DNA of 64,000 bases from Sabethes cyaneus (Eukaryota > Arthropoda > Insecta > Diptera > Culicidae), in NCBI RefSeq assembly GCF_943734655.1, contig NC_071355.1, positions 243,683,183 through 243,747,182 on the forward strand, given 5' to 3'. The translations under genes and the position numbers were made by a program. This document shows positions 55,163-64,000 of the stretch, one piece after another; positions within the stretch are counted from its first letter, which is position 1; each line of letters starts with the position of its first letter. The notes under the pieces are model-generated. The model had not been told where the DNA came from and ran no database searches. It saw only the letters and a list, made by a program, of their open reading frames with translations.

Positions 55163-57694
55163 TTACTTACTTACTTACTTAGGTGGCTTGCCGTCCTAAG
55201 ACAAAGCCTGTTGAACAAAATTTCTCCATGTAACTCGGTTGAGGGCTACCGCTCTCCAATTCCTCGGACACCGAGTACTCTCCGCCAGATCTCGCTCCAC
55301 CTGGTCTAACCATCTTGCTCGCTGCGCTCCTGGTCGTCTTGTTCCTACCGGATTTGAGGCGAACACCATCTTTGCAGGGCAGTTGTCCGGCATTCTTGCA
55401 ACATGCCCTGCCCATCGCATCCGTCCAGCTTTAGCTACCTTCTGGATACTGGGTTCGCCATAGAGCTGTACGAGTTCATGGTTCATCCTCCGCCTCCATA
55501 CTCCGTTCTCCTGTACGCCGCCGAAGATCGTTCTTAGCACTCGTCGTTCGAAAACTCCGAGCACTCGCAGGTCCTCCTCGAGCATTGTCCATGTTTCATG
55601 CCCGTAGAGAACAACCGGTCTAATAAGCGTCTTGTACAGGGTGCACTTTGTACGGGGACTTAGTCTGCTCGACCGCAATTGCTTGTGGAGCCCATAGTAA
55701 GCACGACTTCCGCTGATAATACGCCTCCGAATCTCACGGCTGGTATCATTGTCCGCCGTTACCAGTGAGCCAAGGTAGACAAATTCATCGACTACCTCAA
55801 ACTCATCGCCGTCGATCAATATACTACTGCCCAAGCGGTGTCGTTCGGCCTCGGTTCCGCTGGCCAGCATGTACTTTGTTTTAGACGTATTTACCTTTAA
55901 CCCAATCTTTTCTGCTTCGCGCTTTAGTCTGGTGTACTGTTCAGCCACCGCCACAGATGTCCTGCCGATAATATCCATGTCATCGGCAAAGCAGACGAAT
56001 TGACTAGATTTGTTGAATATCGTGCCCCGCGTGTTGATATCCGCTCGGTTCACAACAACTTGTAGCGCTATGTTGAACAGCAGGCATGAAAGACCATCAC
56101 CTTGACGAAGCCCTCTGTGTGATTCGAATGACCTTGACAATCCACCCGAAATCCGAACACAGCACTGCGTACCATCCATCGTAGATTTAATCAGTTTGAT
56201 GAGCTTCCTGGGGAAGCTGTTCTCGTCCATGATTTTCCATAGCTCTTTCCGGTCGATGGTATCATATGCGGCTTTGAAATCAACGAATAAATGATGCGTG
56301 GGAACTCTGTATTCACGGCCCTTTTGGAGGATTTGCCGCAGTGTAAATATTTGATCCGTTGTAGACCGACCTTCGACGAAGCCGGCTTGATAAGTTCCCA
56401 CAAATCTATTCGCAATTGGTGATAGACGGCGGAAAATGATTTGGGACAGCACTTTATAGGCGGCATTGAGAACGGTGATCGCTCGATAGTTCTCACAGTC
56501 CAACTTGTCGCCCTTTTTATAGATCGGGCAGATAACCCCATCTTTCCACTCCTCCGGTAGCTGTTCCGTATCCCAAATTCTAACAATTAGTCGGTGTAGA
56601 CAAACGGCCAGCTTTTCTGGTCCCATTTTAATAAGCTCCGCTCCGATGCCATCTTTTCCAGCTGACTTGTTGTTCTTTAGCTGCATGATGGCCTCCTTAA
56701 CTTCGCCTATCGTTGGGGCTGGCACCTCTTCCCCGTTTGCTGCACCGTCGAAATCGCTTTCCCCGCCGCCATGGTTTTCCGCCTGGGCGCCATTCAGGTG
56801 TTCGTCGAAGTGCTGCTTCCACCTATCCGTCACCTCACGATCGTCCGTCAGAATACTGCCAGTCCTATCCCGACACATTTCGGCTCGCGGCACAAAGCCT
56901 TTGCGGGATCCGTTCAGTTTCTGGTAGAACTTCCGCGTTTCCTGAGAACGATGCAGCCGCTCCAACTCCGCATATTCCTGCTCTTCCAGGTTGCGCTTTT
57001 TCTCCCGAAAGATTTGGTTTCGCTGCATCTTCTTCTGTTTGTGTCTTTCCACGTTCTGTCGTGTGGGTGAGGCACTGCGCATCTTGGCCGCCCGCGCAGC
57101 GTTCTCCTCATCCATCACCCTCCTACATTCATCGTCAAACCAATCGTTCCGCTGATTCCGGGCCACATGCCCGATGGAGCTCTCCGCTACACTGCTGATG
57201 GCTGTTTTGATAGTGTTCCAACAGTCCTCGAGAGGGGCTTCGTCCAGCTCGTCCTCTTCCGGCAGTGCAGCTTCGAGTGAATGCGCGTAGTTTGCGGCGA
57301 CGTCTGGCTGCTTCAGCCGCGCGAGATCTAACCGAGGCTGGCGTCGGTACCGAATGTTGTTCACAACGGAGAGTCTTGGGCGCATCTTAACCATCACTAG
57401 GTAGTGGTCCGAGTCAACGTTAGCGCTTCGATAGGATCTGACGTCGATAATGTCTGAGAAGTGCCGACTGTCGATCAAAACGTGGTCGATCTGTGATTCT
57501 GTCTGATTTGGTGACCTCCAGGTGTACTTATGGTGGATTCTGTGCTGGAAAAAGGTACTACGTACGGCCATATTCTTGGAGGCGGCAAAGTCGATAAGTC
57601 TTAGGCCCATTTCATTGGTTCGCTGGTGTGCACTGAACCTTCCAATCACCGGTTTGTATTCCTCCTCCTGGCCGACCTGAGCATTGAAATCCCC
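55163..57694 (-). mobile_element. 5'-truncated RTE-clade LINE with 13-bp target duplication
   Basis: GTCGAAAATTCTC stands at 55150-55162 and again at 57695-57707. On the minus strand the element begins GGGGATTTCAATGC inside the endonuclease domain. It ends with a (TAAG)5 tail (55163-55182), the short-repeat tail typical of RTE elements. Coding sequence stops only about 30 bp before the tail. Perfect duplication and an unbroken frame indicate a recent insertion. Confidence 0.92.
55196..57694 (-). CDS. RTE endonuclease/reverse transcriptase, N-terminally truncated
   Basis: The minus-strand frame is open from the host flank (ATG at 57730) to the stop at 55196, but only residues from GDFNAQVG onward belong to the element; about 12 upstream residues are host DNA and target duplication. 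The C-terminal half of an APE-type endonuclease is present (GDFNAQVG, IDHVLIDS, NVDSDHYLV), missing its N-terminal catalytic residues. The reverse transcriptase follows, with PIYKKGDKLDCENYR (about residue 405), VDFKAAYD (about 483), GLRQGDGLSCLLFNIAL and the catalytic FADD (about 580). The C-terminal region has RRVLRTIFGG and GRMRWAGHVARMPDN. All RT residues I can check are intact. It cannot start a normal RTE protein because the 5' end is gone. Confidence 0.92.
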   Translation of the reverse strand, partial: GDFNAQVGQEEEYKPVIGRFSAHQRTNEMGLRLIDFAASKNMAVRSTFFQHRIHHKYTWRSPNQTESQIDHVLIDSRHFSDIIDVRSYRSANVDSDHYLVMVKMRPRLSVVNNIRYRRQPRLDLARLKQPDVAANYAHSLEAALPEEDELDEAPLEDCWNTIKTAISSVAESSIGHVARNQRNDWFDDECRRVMDEENAARAAKMRSASPTRQNVERHKQKKMQRNQIFREKKRNLEEQEYAELERLHRSQETRKFYQKLNGSRKGFVPRAEMCRDRTGSILTDDREVTDRWKQHFDEHLNGAQAENHGGGESDFDGAANGEEVPAPTIGEVKEAIMQLKNNKSAGKDGIGAELIKMGPEKLAVCLHRLIVRIWDTEQLPEEWKDGVICPIYKKGDKLDCENYRAITVLNAAYKVLSQIIFRRLSPIANRFVGTYQAGFVEGRSTTDQIFTLRQILQKGREYRVPTHHLFVDFKAAYDTIDRKELWKIMDENSFPRKLIKLIKSTMDGTQCCVRISGGLSRSFESHRGLRQGDGLSCLLFNIALQVVVNRADINTRGTIFNKSSQFVCFADDMDIIGRTSVAVAEQYTRLKREAEKIGLKVNTSKTKYMLASGTEAERHRLGSSILIDGDEFEVVDEFVYLGSLVTADNDTSREIRRRIISGSRAYYGLHKQLRSSRLSPRTKCTLYKTLIRPVVLYGHETWTMLEEDLRVLGVFERRVLRTIFGGVQENGVWRRRMNHELVQLYGEPSIQKVAKAGRMRWAGHVARMPDNCPAKMVFASNPVGTRRPGAQRARWLDQVERDLAESTRCPRNWRAVALNRVTWRNFVQQALS

Positions 57695-57707
57695 GTCGAA
57701 AATTCTC

Positions 57708-58520
57708 ACAACTAGTAAATGTTCCATCAAAACCAGTAATCAACGTAAAATGCTCCATTGCATTGCAGAAATCATTAAAAATTTGTTGAATTTAACACAC
57801 TCTTCAATCGAGGCATTTCACAAACGGTAATTACCCTAAGTAACACTCAGAAAACGATGAATAAAATCACTATCATTCCATAATTTTTTTATTCATTCAA
57901 CCTTGCTGCACCCTGGCAAGGACACCATTCACAGCCAGTCAGTGGTGCTTGTGGGCTTGATTCCAAATCATCCGTACGGATGCATTCAGCAGTTTGCTCT
58001 GGCAAACTGCAAAAGTATTTGCTGCTGCAGTTTCCAGTCCATCACAAGTATGGCAGAGTTTATCTTCTTTCTCGTTTGCCAACAAATTTTACTGCAGACT
58101 CAAACCAGCTTGGCAGGACAATGGGAAGTAGGAAGGTACAATCAAACCTCAAGAATCAAGATACTGTTTGGCCTCTGCTGCTCTGCAGAATTGGCCTTGG
58201 GCGAACTTTTCCCACCCCAGTACTGCCCGGTGTGCCACAAAGTTCCGAAAGTGGGCTCCAGTTTTGTGTATTTAGTGGTTCTACGCTTGTTGAATATTGG
58301 AAAGTGGAACGGAATTTGCTTTGAGCTCACATCAAAATATTTGCTTGGATGCTGCACGAAAAGTAAACGCTTTCTAAAAAAGGATCTTTTTTTGTCGTTA
58401 GGGATTTGCAACCAACTTACATTTACATCCGATAGGAAGTGTTTAGTAAAACCATAGCTCCTCACTTTATTTAATCACTGTTCACAACACTTTGGTGCTC
58501 TATTTGATTCTCTGTTTTCA
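57708..58520. other. No gene recognised
   Basis: A plus frame of 184 codons (57903-58457) and an antisense frame (58142-58465) overlap. Both are Cys/Leu-rich without recognisable domains or a defensible splice or promoter context. I leave the stretch uncalled. Confidence 0.4.
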
Positions 58521-58542
58521 CTCCTCTTCGAAATGCTGTCGG

Positions 58543-59081
58543 TAATCCAATTGACTCGGTTACACTAAATCCCGTTTTCCAGCGCTTGTTTTCGGATCGT
58601 AAACTGCTGAGTTAATTCTCCGGTAATCCATTCGGTAATCCTTGTGCGCTGGAAAATTGCTTCCTCTGTTTTACAATTCAATGCAAGCACGCCGCCGCTG
58701 CTGGTTGGCTGACACGAGTTATCCAATTTGAGACCAGCGCGCGATTGTAACAAGTTTCACGGGCTTCGCCACGAACGGACACCGACTGTGATAGTAATGC
58801 AACCACCAACAACCTACCGTTCACTCTATTTTTCCGACTATAAAATTTCCGCACGCCAAGTTGTTTCCGGTTTCTTTCACTTGCCACCGACCAATCAACA
58901 AAGAAGCACGAGATAAACCCAGGTGGAATATAAAAATCACACAGCGAGACTCGCAATCACCTGCCACAGAAGAACACTAAGAAATGACTGGCTCTGGTAC
59001 TGGCACTGGCACTGGTAATCCTTGTTCATGAAGCTGTCGCAGTGTATGAGTAATCCGTCTGGCAGTCGAGCAGGGTAATCC
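58543..59081 (+). promoter_or_regulatory. Cluster of six TAATCC (K50 homeodomain-type) sites
   Basis: TAATCC occurs at 58543, 58624, 58636, 59016, 59051 and 59076, all on the plus strand and mostly as GGTAATCC. By chance about 0.3 would be expected on both strands together. TAATCC is the known core of Bicoid/Otd/Gsc-type homeodomains. The sites lie in GC-moderate, non-repetitive DNA. A short CTGGTACTGGCACTGG repeat near 58990-59015 could have seeded one site. Enhancer function is inference. Confidence 0.4.
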
Positions 59082-59089
59082 TTAAGGCA

Positions 59090-60225
59090 GTGTAGTTATG
59101 CTTCAGCTACACGTGTTACGGTGCGAAAAATTGATGACGCCTCTTGAACTTCCCGTCAGAAATTCGTTTTCGATTACGAAACGCATAGTGAGAACCGAGA
59201 AAAAAAAAACCCGCTCGTCAACCCGGTATCCTTGAGCAGTGCCACGAACAGGACGATTTTTGCAGTTCGAACACGTACGCACCACGAGTCCCTAACCATC
59301 CATCGGGGCCGGGCGAAAGACGACGCACACGTGAAGCAAGGGAAAATATAAATACAATTTTCCTCCCGTTGCACCGCCCCCGCTTCGAATCAACTCACCG
59401 AAAGAAGAAAAAAAACTTCGAATCTGCAAGACAAACTTTCCTCACACTTGCTGACGACCCGTCGCGCGCGTTCAACTAAGAAAGAATCTTCACTTTCCCG
59501 ACGTCGAATCCTTACTGAACTCCTTTTTCCCGAACAGGAAAACCCAGTCAACTTTCGATATCAATTTTGTGCTAACTGGCATACTGGCATCGAAGCCCGA
59601 ATTCATCGCAGCGAAGGCTGCGCACTGCCTGACGGGGTTCACCCGGCGGCACCCCCTTAAAACACGGACACGGGAGTTCATCCGTGTACGTAATAGTAAA
59701 ATTCCGAGTGTAGGTTGGCCATTCACAAATCCGACGAACCGGTGAGTCAGCCTCGGAGCGCGCGGAGCAGATGTTTTGACGCCGTTCGTTCGGGGCCCCG
59801 GATCGGACGGGGTGGTTGGGTTTGGTTGACGCCACCAAAGGAAGGTCGAACAATGTTGCGTGCGGCAGGTTGTTGCACCCCCGTCCGTGTCCGTGTGGCG
59901 GTGGTGCTGCTTAGAGAATGATACTTTGCTGCAGTGCACCGGGTGGCGAAGGGTGCCAGACGGCTTGACACCCTCGTTTGGTGAAAGCTGCTCGACTGTG
60001 TGTTTTTTTTTGTTTCGCTGAGTTTTGTTTTGATTAACGATGATTGGCTCAAATGGGGTATGATATGGATATAGAGGATTAGCTCTAGTTTTTTTTCTTC
60101 CTACTTTGGGAAATGAACACGTAATTTATAGAGGATTACTGCAAGTAGAATTACGGGAGTATTAATATATTTCCATTTCTCAAATTGATGAATGAATATA
60201 ACCAACATGAAATGAAGTTATAAAT
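59090..60225. other. GC-moderate DNA without a recognised gene
   Basis: The region 59100-60050 has balanced composition and few repeats, with open frames overlapping on both strands (for example 59490-59939 minus). None shows a domain. It could contain untranslated exon or promoter DNA of a gene outside the window. Confidence 0.4.
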
Positions 60226-60227
60226 CA

Positions 60228-60284
60228 GCTGATCGTTAGAACACAGGACCGGGTTAGTGCAACGATCCTACTGACTCTAACAGC
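60228..60284 (-). mobile_element. Fragment of the tRNA-derived SINE
   Basis: On the minus strand it reads GCTGTTAGAGTCAGTAGGATCG, then GTCCTGTGTTCTAACGATCAGC, the middle of the SINE. Head and tail are missing. Confidence 0.65.
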
Positions 60285-60596
60285 AATATTTAAAACCAAA
60301 ATGGAGCTGAAATTTGAATTAAATGTTCGACAAGATGGCGACAAACTGTTAAGTTAAATTTCTCCAACTTGAGACATAGGCTAAATAAATTTAATGACAA
60401 ACTGTCATTCTACAAATATGGAACCTACGAAAGGCATTAAAATAAAACCTAGCTGTACTGGTACATGGAGGTAAAACTGAAAAAATCGTTAAAAATTGAG
60501 ATAAAATAAAACTATTCTGAGCACAAAGGTAATACTTAGGTAAAACTTTCTGTTAATAAGTAGATATATACAATTTAAAACATACCTATGCCAGCG

Positions 60597-60638
60597 TTTA
60601 AAAGCAAGGGAAAATTCATAATTCAAACAGATTCAGTC
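60597..60638 (+). promoter_or_regulatory. Possible core promoter of the A20 zinc-finger locus
   Basis: TTTAAAAG (60597-60604) and an arthropod initiator TCAGTC (60633-60638) are about 36 bp apart, 60-100 bp upstream of the ATG at 60697. The spacing is slightly long. Confidence 0.45.
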
Positions 60639-60696
60639 ATCGTTAGTCCTGAGCTATCAATTTCGAGTTCTTCGCTGTAATTTAGGATCGTAAGCT

Positions 60697-60996
60697 ATGC
60701 GGCCGATGTGTAAACTGTTCTGTGGATTTCCTGGCAATCCTGCCAGGGATGGATTGTGCTCGGCGTGTTATGAAGGTTCGATGGGACGAACAACTACCGC
60801 CGGCGACACCCCGGCTGATTCGACGTCTATTGAAATGACCAGTGCCGTGCGCTGCTTACTACGCAGAATACGGGCTCTGCTCAGTCCAAAAAGCGCGGGA
60901 AACATAATCGTGATCGAGCATATAGCGATAGTCAAACCGATGCCAAGGACTGCAGAAAACAGAAAAATCGCCGAAATAGGACTAAAGCGTTCATGA
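60697..60996 (+). CDS. Small A20-type zinc-finger protein (ZFAND5/6-like), possibly a retrocopy
   Basis: The single-exon frame encodes 99 residues. Residues 5-24 form an A20 finger, C-x3-C-x11-C-x2-C, in CKLFCGFPGNPARDGLCSAC followed by Y. This closely resembles the N-terminus of ZFAND5/6 proteins, which bind ubiquitin through A20. The rest has no recognisable domain. ZFAND5/6 proteins are about 200 residues and end in an AN1 zinc finger, absent here. In the +1 frame after about residue 65, KQKNRRNRTKAFMKGYIKYF and VTHRKY faintly recall an AN1 segment that has lost its cysteines. The locus may therefore be a frameshifted retrocopy, or a genuine short A20-only gene. AAATAAAAATAA near 61037 could serve as a poly(A) signal. 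Lack of introns fits either reading. Confidence 0.6.
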   Translation: MRPMCKLFCGFPGNPARDGLCSACYEGSMGRTTTAGDTPADSTSIEMTSAVRCLLRRIRALLSPKSAGNIIVIEHIAIVKPMPRTAENRKIAEIGLKRS

Positions 60997-61069
60997 AAGG
61001 ATATATTAAGTATTTTGTAACGCACAGAAAATATTAAAATAAAAATAATTTGACCCAATTTTTTGTATT

Positions 61070-61440
61070 TATTTCAAAAATATATACTTGTTATTGCAAT
61101 TATTGCAATTGAATATAATAATCTGTTACCCTCAATGTCATATGCCGTTATGAGTTGGTCAGAATAAAATTACCGCTGCATCTCTCAATGACCACTTTGG
61201 GTATCGTTTAATTTTTTTTTGCTTTATATATAGGTAAACGGCCCCTGCAGTAGATGGCGATGTTTGTTCCGGAAAAATCATATCGTTAGGTATTAATTTT
61301 TTGTTCAAAAATATATACTTGTAATTGTTAATTGTGGTGCTCTTACGGTGGCACGGAAGTAACAAAAAAGTGATTTAATTTACTTATCGCACAAGTATAG
61401 GTCGATCAGACTAATACCTCCGAGAAAAGATGGGACACGC
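61070..61440. other. AT-rich DNA, no gene
   Basis: ATATATACTTGT(A/T)ATT occurs twice (about 61080 and 61311). Nothing else is supported. Confidence 0.4.
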
Positions 61441-61469
61441 TTGGACAACCCAGTGGGCTTCAAACTAAA

Positions 61470-61790
61470 TTTTGAAATTAGACATTAAATTGCACCTGAC
61501 ATTAGATTAGACATTGGCACTGAAATTGCACTTCGAATTGATATGAAATTGGACGAAATTAGGACTTAAATTTGGGCCAATTTTGACTTGAAAGCTAACC
61601 CAACATTAAACTGAAAATTGGAATTTAAATTGAACTCAAAATTAGGCTTAGATTTTCACTTCAAATTCGCACTAAACTCAGACATGAAATGGTTCTTGAA
61701 ATCGGAACTTTTCAAACTATTGAATTTGAAATTTTACTTGAAACTGGGCTTAAAATTGAGGACGAAATTAGAACTCAATATTCGAATGTT
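61470..61790. repeat. Degenerate about 12-bp array (AAATTNGACTTG units)
   Basis: Units such as AAATTGCACTTCG, AAATTGGACG, AAATTAGGACTT and AAATTTGGGCC follow one another. The same unit style occurs at 3300-3600 and resumes at 62080-62350. Confidence 0.6.
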
Positions 61791-62070
61791 CCGCCATAAC
61801 TCCAGAACGTCTCGATTGTTCTTCACCAAACTTGGCACACATATTCCTTGACATAAGGAAATCCGCATTGGGGGGGGGGGGAGATACAAATAAGCAAATA
61901 GGGTTGTGTTGCTACGTGATAGAACGGGAGCTGACTGGGAGGGAGCCAGCAGAGGAGGAGCTAACAATGGGCTTCGAATGAAGGAAAACGGGTTTGTGTC
62001 ATGAAAGAATTTTCGTTACAATAATAAATGTACAAGTGACTGGAAAGAAAAGAGTCCCGGAAAAGGGATA
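61791..62070. other. Insert splitting the 12-bp array, with poly-G tract
   Basis: GC-richer DNA starting TCCGCCATAACTCCAGAACG, with a run of 12 G at about 61870-61881, lies between the two array halves. It probably is a fragment of a dispersed repeat. No frame. Confidence 0.45.
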
Positions 62071-62079
62071 CTGAATTTG

Positions 62080-62360
62080 AAATAGGACTTGAATTGTAAA
62101 ATTGGATTTTTCTTTGGTATAAAATTTAACATGAAAGTAGTTTTAATTTTATATGAGCTTAGTCTTGAATCTTTATTCAAATTCAACTGGAAGTTAGATC
62201 CTAAATTGTATCTAAAATAGTACCCACTCCATAGTGGAATTTAGAATTCAAATTAACCTTTAAATTATACATGAAATACGACTTGAAATTGCATGAAATG
62301 ATACCTGAAATTAGATATATTATAAGACCTAAAATTTGACTTGAAAACAAATTCAAAACC
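62080..62360. repeat. Continuation of the AAATTNGACTTG array
   Basis: AAATAGGACTTG, AATTGTAAAATTGGA, AAATACGACTTG and AAATTGCATG units resume after the insert at 61791-62070. Confidence 0.55.
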
Positions 62361-62480
62361 TACTCTATATTGGTATCTTAATTTATCTTAATTTCATAGC
62401 TAGTACGCATCCATGGTTGGTAATTTGTTGCTGGTCTAGTAATTCTAGTGCACATAATATTTGTTATAAATGCTCAATAA

Positions 62481-63479
62481 TCTATACCTATAAAAAAGGA
62501 TTTCTGTCTGTCTGTCTGTCCCGATGTCGCGATACCGATCCTACCGATCGGCGTGAAAATTTGCATGTAGGGGTTTTTGGAGCTACGGAAGGTTCTCTCG
62601 ATGGCAAAAGACCCCTCCCCCACTAAGAGGGGGGGGGGGCTCCCATACAAATCTATACATATAAAAATGGATTTTTGTCTGCTCTATGTTTCTTATAGAA
62701 TCGAAAACTATTGAACCGATCGGAGTGAAAATTTGCATATAGGGGTTTTTGGGGCCAGGGAAGGTTCTTATGATGGTTAGAGACCCCTCCTCCCACTAAG
62801 AGGGGGGGGCTCCCATACAAATGAAACACAAATTTCTACATAACTCGAGAATTAATCAAGCAAATGGAACAAAATTTTACATGTGGGTCTTTTTGGAGAC
62901 AGTAATTTTTTTATGGTGAATTGAGACTCCTCCCCACTTTAGGAGGGGGGGCTCCTATACAAATGAAATACAAATTTCCTCATAACTCGAAAACTAATTA
63001 ATCAAATGGAACCATATTTGGTATGTGGGTGTTTTTGGAGGCATGAATTTTTTCTATGATGAATTAGGACCCCTCTCCCTTTTTAGGAGGGGGCTCCCAT
63101 ACAAATGAAATACAAGTTTCCTCATAAGTCGAAAAGTAATCAAGCGAATGGAGCCAAATTCGGCATGCGGTGGGTTTTGGAGGCAGGAATTTTTTTAATG
63201 ATGGTTTGAGACCCCTCACCCCTGTGGTAGGGGGACTATCATACAAATAAAACAGAAATTTTTGCGTAACTCAAAAACTAATCGAACTCGAGAAACTTTA
63301 GACTCTTTCATAAAACATTAATCAATAACAAGACCACCAAAAACTATCAACTAAATCAATTAGATCAATCAATTAGATCAACATTAGATAATTCAGCGCG
63401 AGACGGCCATAGGCCGCGAGTGTTGCTGGCGACCTGCCGTCGGAAGCGCCGGCCACTGCGAGGGGCAGCCCCCCGTAAA
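62481..63479 (+). mobile_element. Helitron relative, double-headed and 3'-truncated
   Basis: TCTATACCTATAAAAAAGGA starts at 62481 and TCTATACATATAAAAATGG starts again at 62653, so two heads are stacked. About three of the 143-bp units follow (AAATTTCCTCATAACTCG, GGACCCCTC), then the GC-rich segment GAGACGGCC...GCCGTCGGAAGCGCC. The 3' CTAG end of the 46552-48328 copy is missing after about 63479. Confidence 0.75.
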
Positions 63480-63589
63480 GATCACCTCTATCTAGGTTTA
63501 TTTATTTTTCTAGATCTACTGACCTCTATTATTTTCCTTCAGTTGGGTCACCCCTGCGAAATGGTACTTTCTACGAAAAAAATTTCCGT

Positions 63590-64000
63590 GAAATGGTACC
63601 GTGACCGCTCCTAATTCTGCGCAGCTCTTAATTCTGCGCATTTTTCTTTATATATGTATTTTTTAACATTGTGCATAACTATGGCCATTGTGTTATTTTT
63701 TTATAAATCTCTGTTGACTATTACGCCATTATTCACAAAAGGGCCATAGTATTTGACAGCGAAATAAATTAAAATGAAAATGAAAGCATTTTATATGTCA
63801 GAAAACAACGTCGTTAGCGCCAACGCTAAAACTGTCCTTCTAGAAAATTAGCAAAATTATGATCCAAATTCTTTGCAATGATCAAATTACCCAGCATAAT
63901 TAAAAAGAATAATTAGTTTTAGTCATGTTTTAGGCAAAAAGAGTGATTGCATGCCTTGTTTTCGTTGGAAAAATGCGATGCAGTAGTGCGAAGATTTAGG
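63590..64000. other. Short repeats; no gene
   Basis: TAATTCTGCGCA occurs twice in tandem (about 63611 and 63629). GAAATGGTAC occurs at about 63558 and 63592. Otherwise AT-rich with no supported feature to the window end. Confidence 0.45.

Noticed and set aside
55150..55190. Telomere-like or plain microsatellite at TTAC repeats
   Set aside because: It is the TAAG tail of the RTE element, flanked by its target duplication.
56713..57198. 161-codon plus-strand frame
   Set aside because: Antisense shadow of the RTE endonuclease/RT coding region.
57903..58457. 184-codon Cys/Leu-rich plus frame
   Set aside because: No domain, no poly(A) or promoter support, and an antisense frame of over 100 codons overlaps it.
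59490..60052. 149- and 101-codon minus frames
   Set aside because: Composition reflects GC-richer DNA; no motif and several frames are open at once.

Overview
The window reads as nuclear DNA of an insect, most likely a mosquito-type dipteran with a large, repeat-rich genome. The reasons are a cuticle-type gene with the classic two-codon first exon, RTE and Jockey-type LINE remnants, a tRNA-derived SINE in several copies, many short inverted-repeat elements, and very low gene density. I do not assign a species. Only three host loci look like real genes: a Val/Lys/Pro-repeat secreted cuticle-type gene (6.57-7.17 kb, minus strand), a long coding exon of an unrecognised Ser/Pro-rich intracellular protein (25.23-27.80 kb, minus), and a small A20 zinc-finger locus (60.70-61.00 kb, plus).

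The rest is mostly mobile DNA and degenerate simple-sequence arrays. Left third: a broken Jockey-type LINE inside a GACCT/GACTT array (1.5-3.6 kb); arrays with 11-bp units (8.0-8.7, 9.7-10.3, 11.3-11.8 and 18.9-23.7 kb) and 13-bp units (10.7-11.3 kb); and several inverted-repeat DNA elements whose ends and target duplications can be read directly (8731-9607, 15087-15413, 17089-18160, 20690-21888). Middle: a nearly pure GAGCCA hexamer array (28.49-28.87 kb), an RTE remnant (34.9-35.8 kb), a decayed histone cluster carrying H1, H2A and H2B pieces in both orientations (36.2-37.1 kb), and two copies of a palindromic element flanked by long target duplications (38.5 and 54.2 kb).

The most striking object is a complete hAT DNA transposon at 43167-53439. 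It has 14-bp terminal inverted repeats and a perfect 8-bp target duplication. It carries a four-exon transposase gene whose frames join without a break (771 residues), with the zinc finger, both catalytic Asp, the C-x2-H motif and the catalytic Glu in place. Its second intron has collected a stack of other elements: a split foldback element, a SINE, LINE fragments, a short hairpin element and a Helitron with about nine 143-bp tandem units. Just to the right is a 5'-truncated but otherwise open RTE element (55163-57694) with a 13-bp target duplication and a TAAG-repeat tail.

The genes do not form an operon or a pathway. Their shared story is successive insertion, and several layers can be ordered because the unoccupied version of an insertion site is also present in the window (8.7 versus 11.86 kb; 38.56 versus 54.25 kb).
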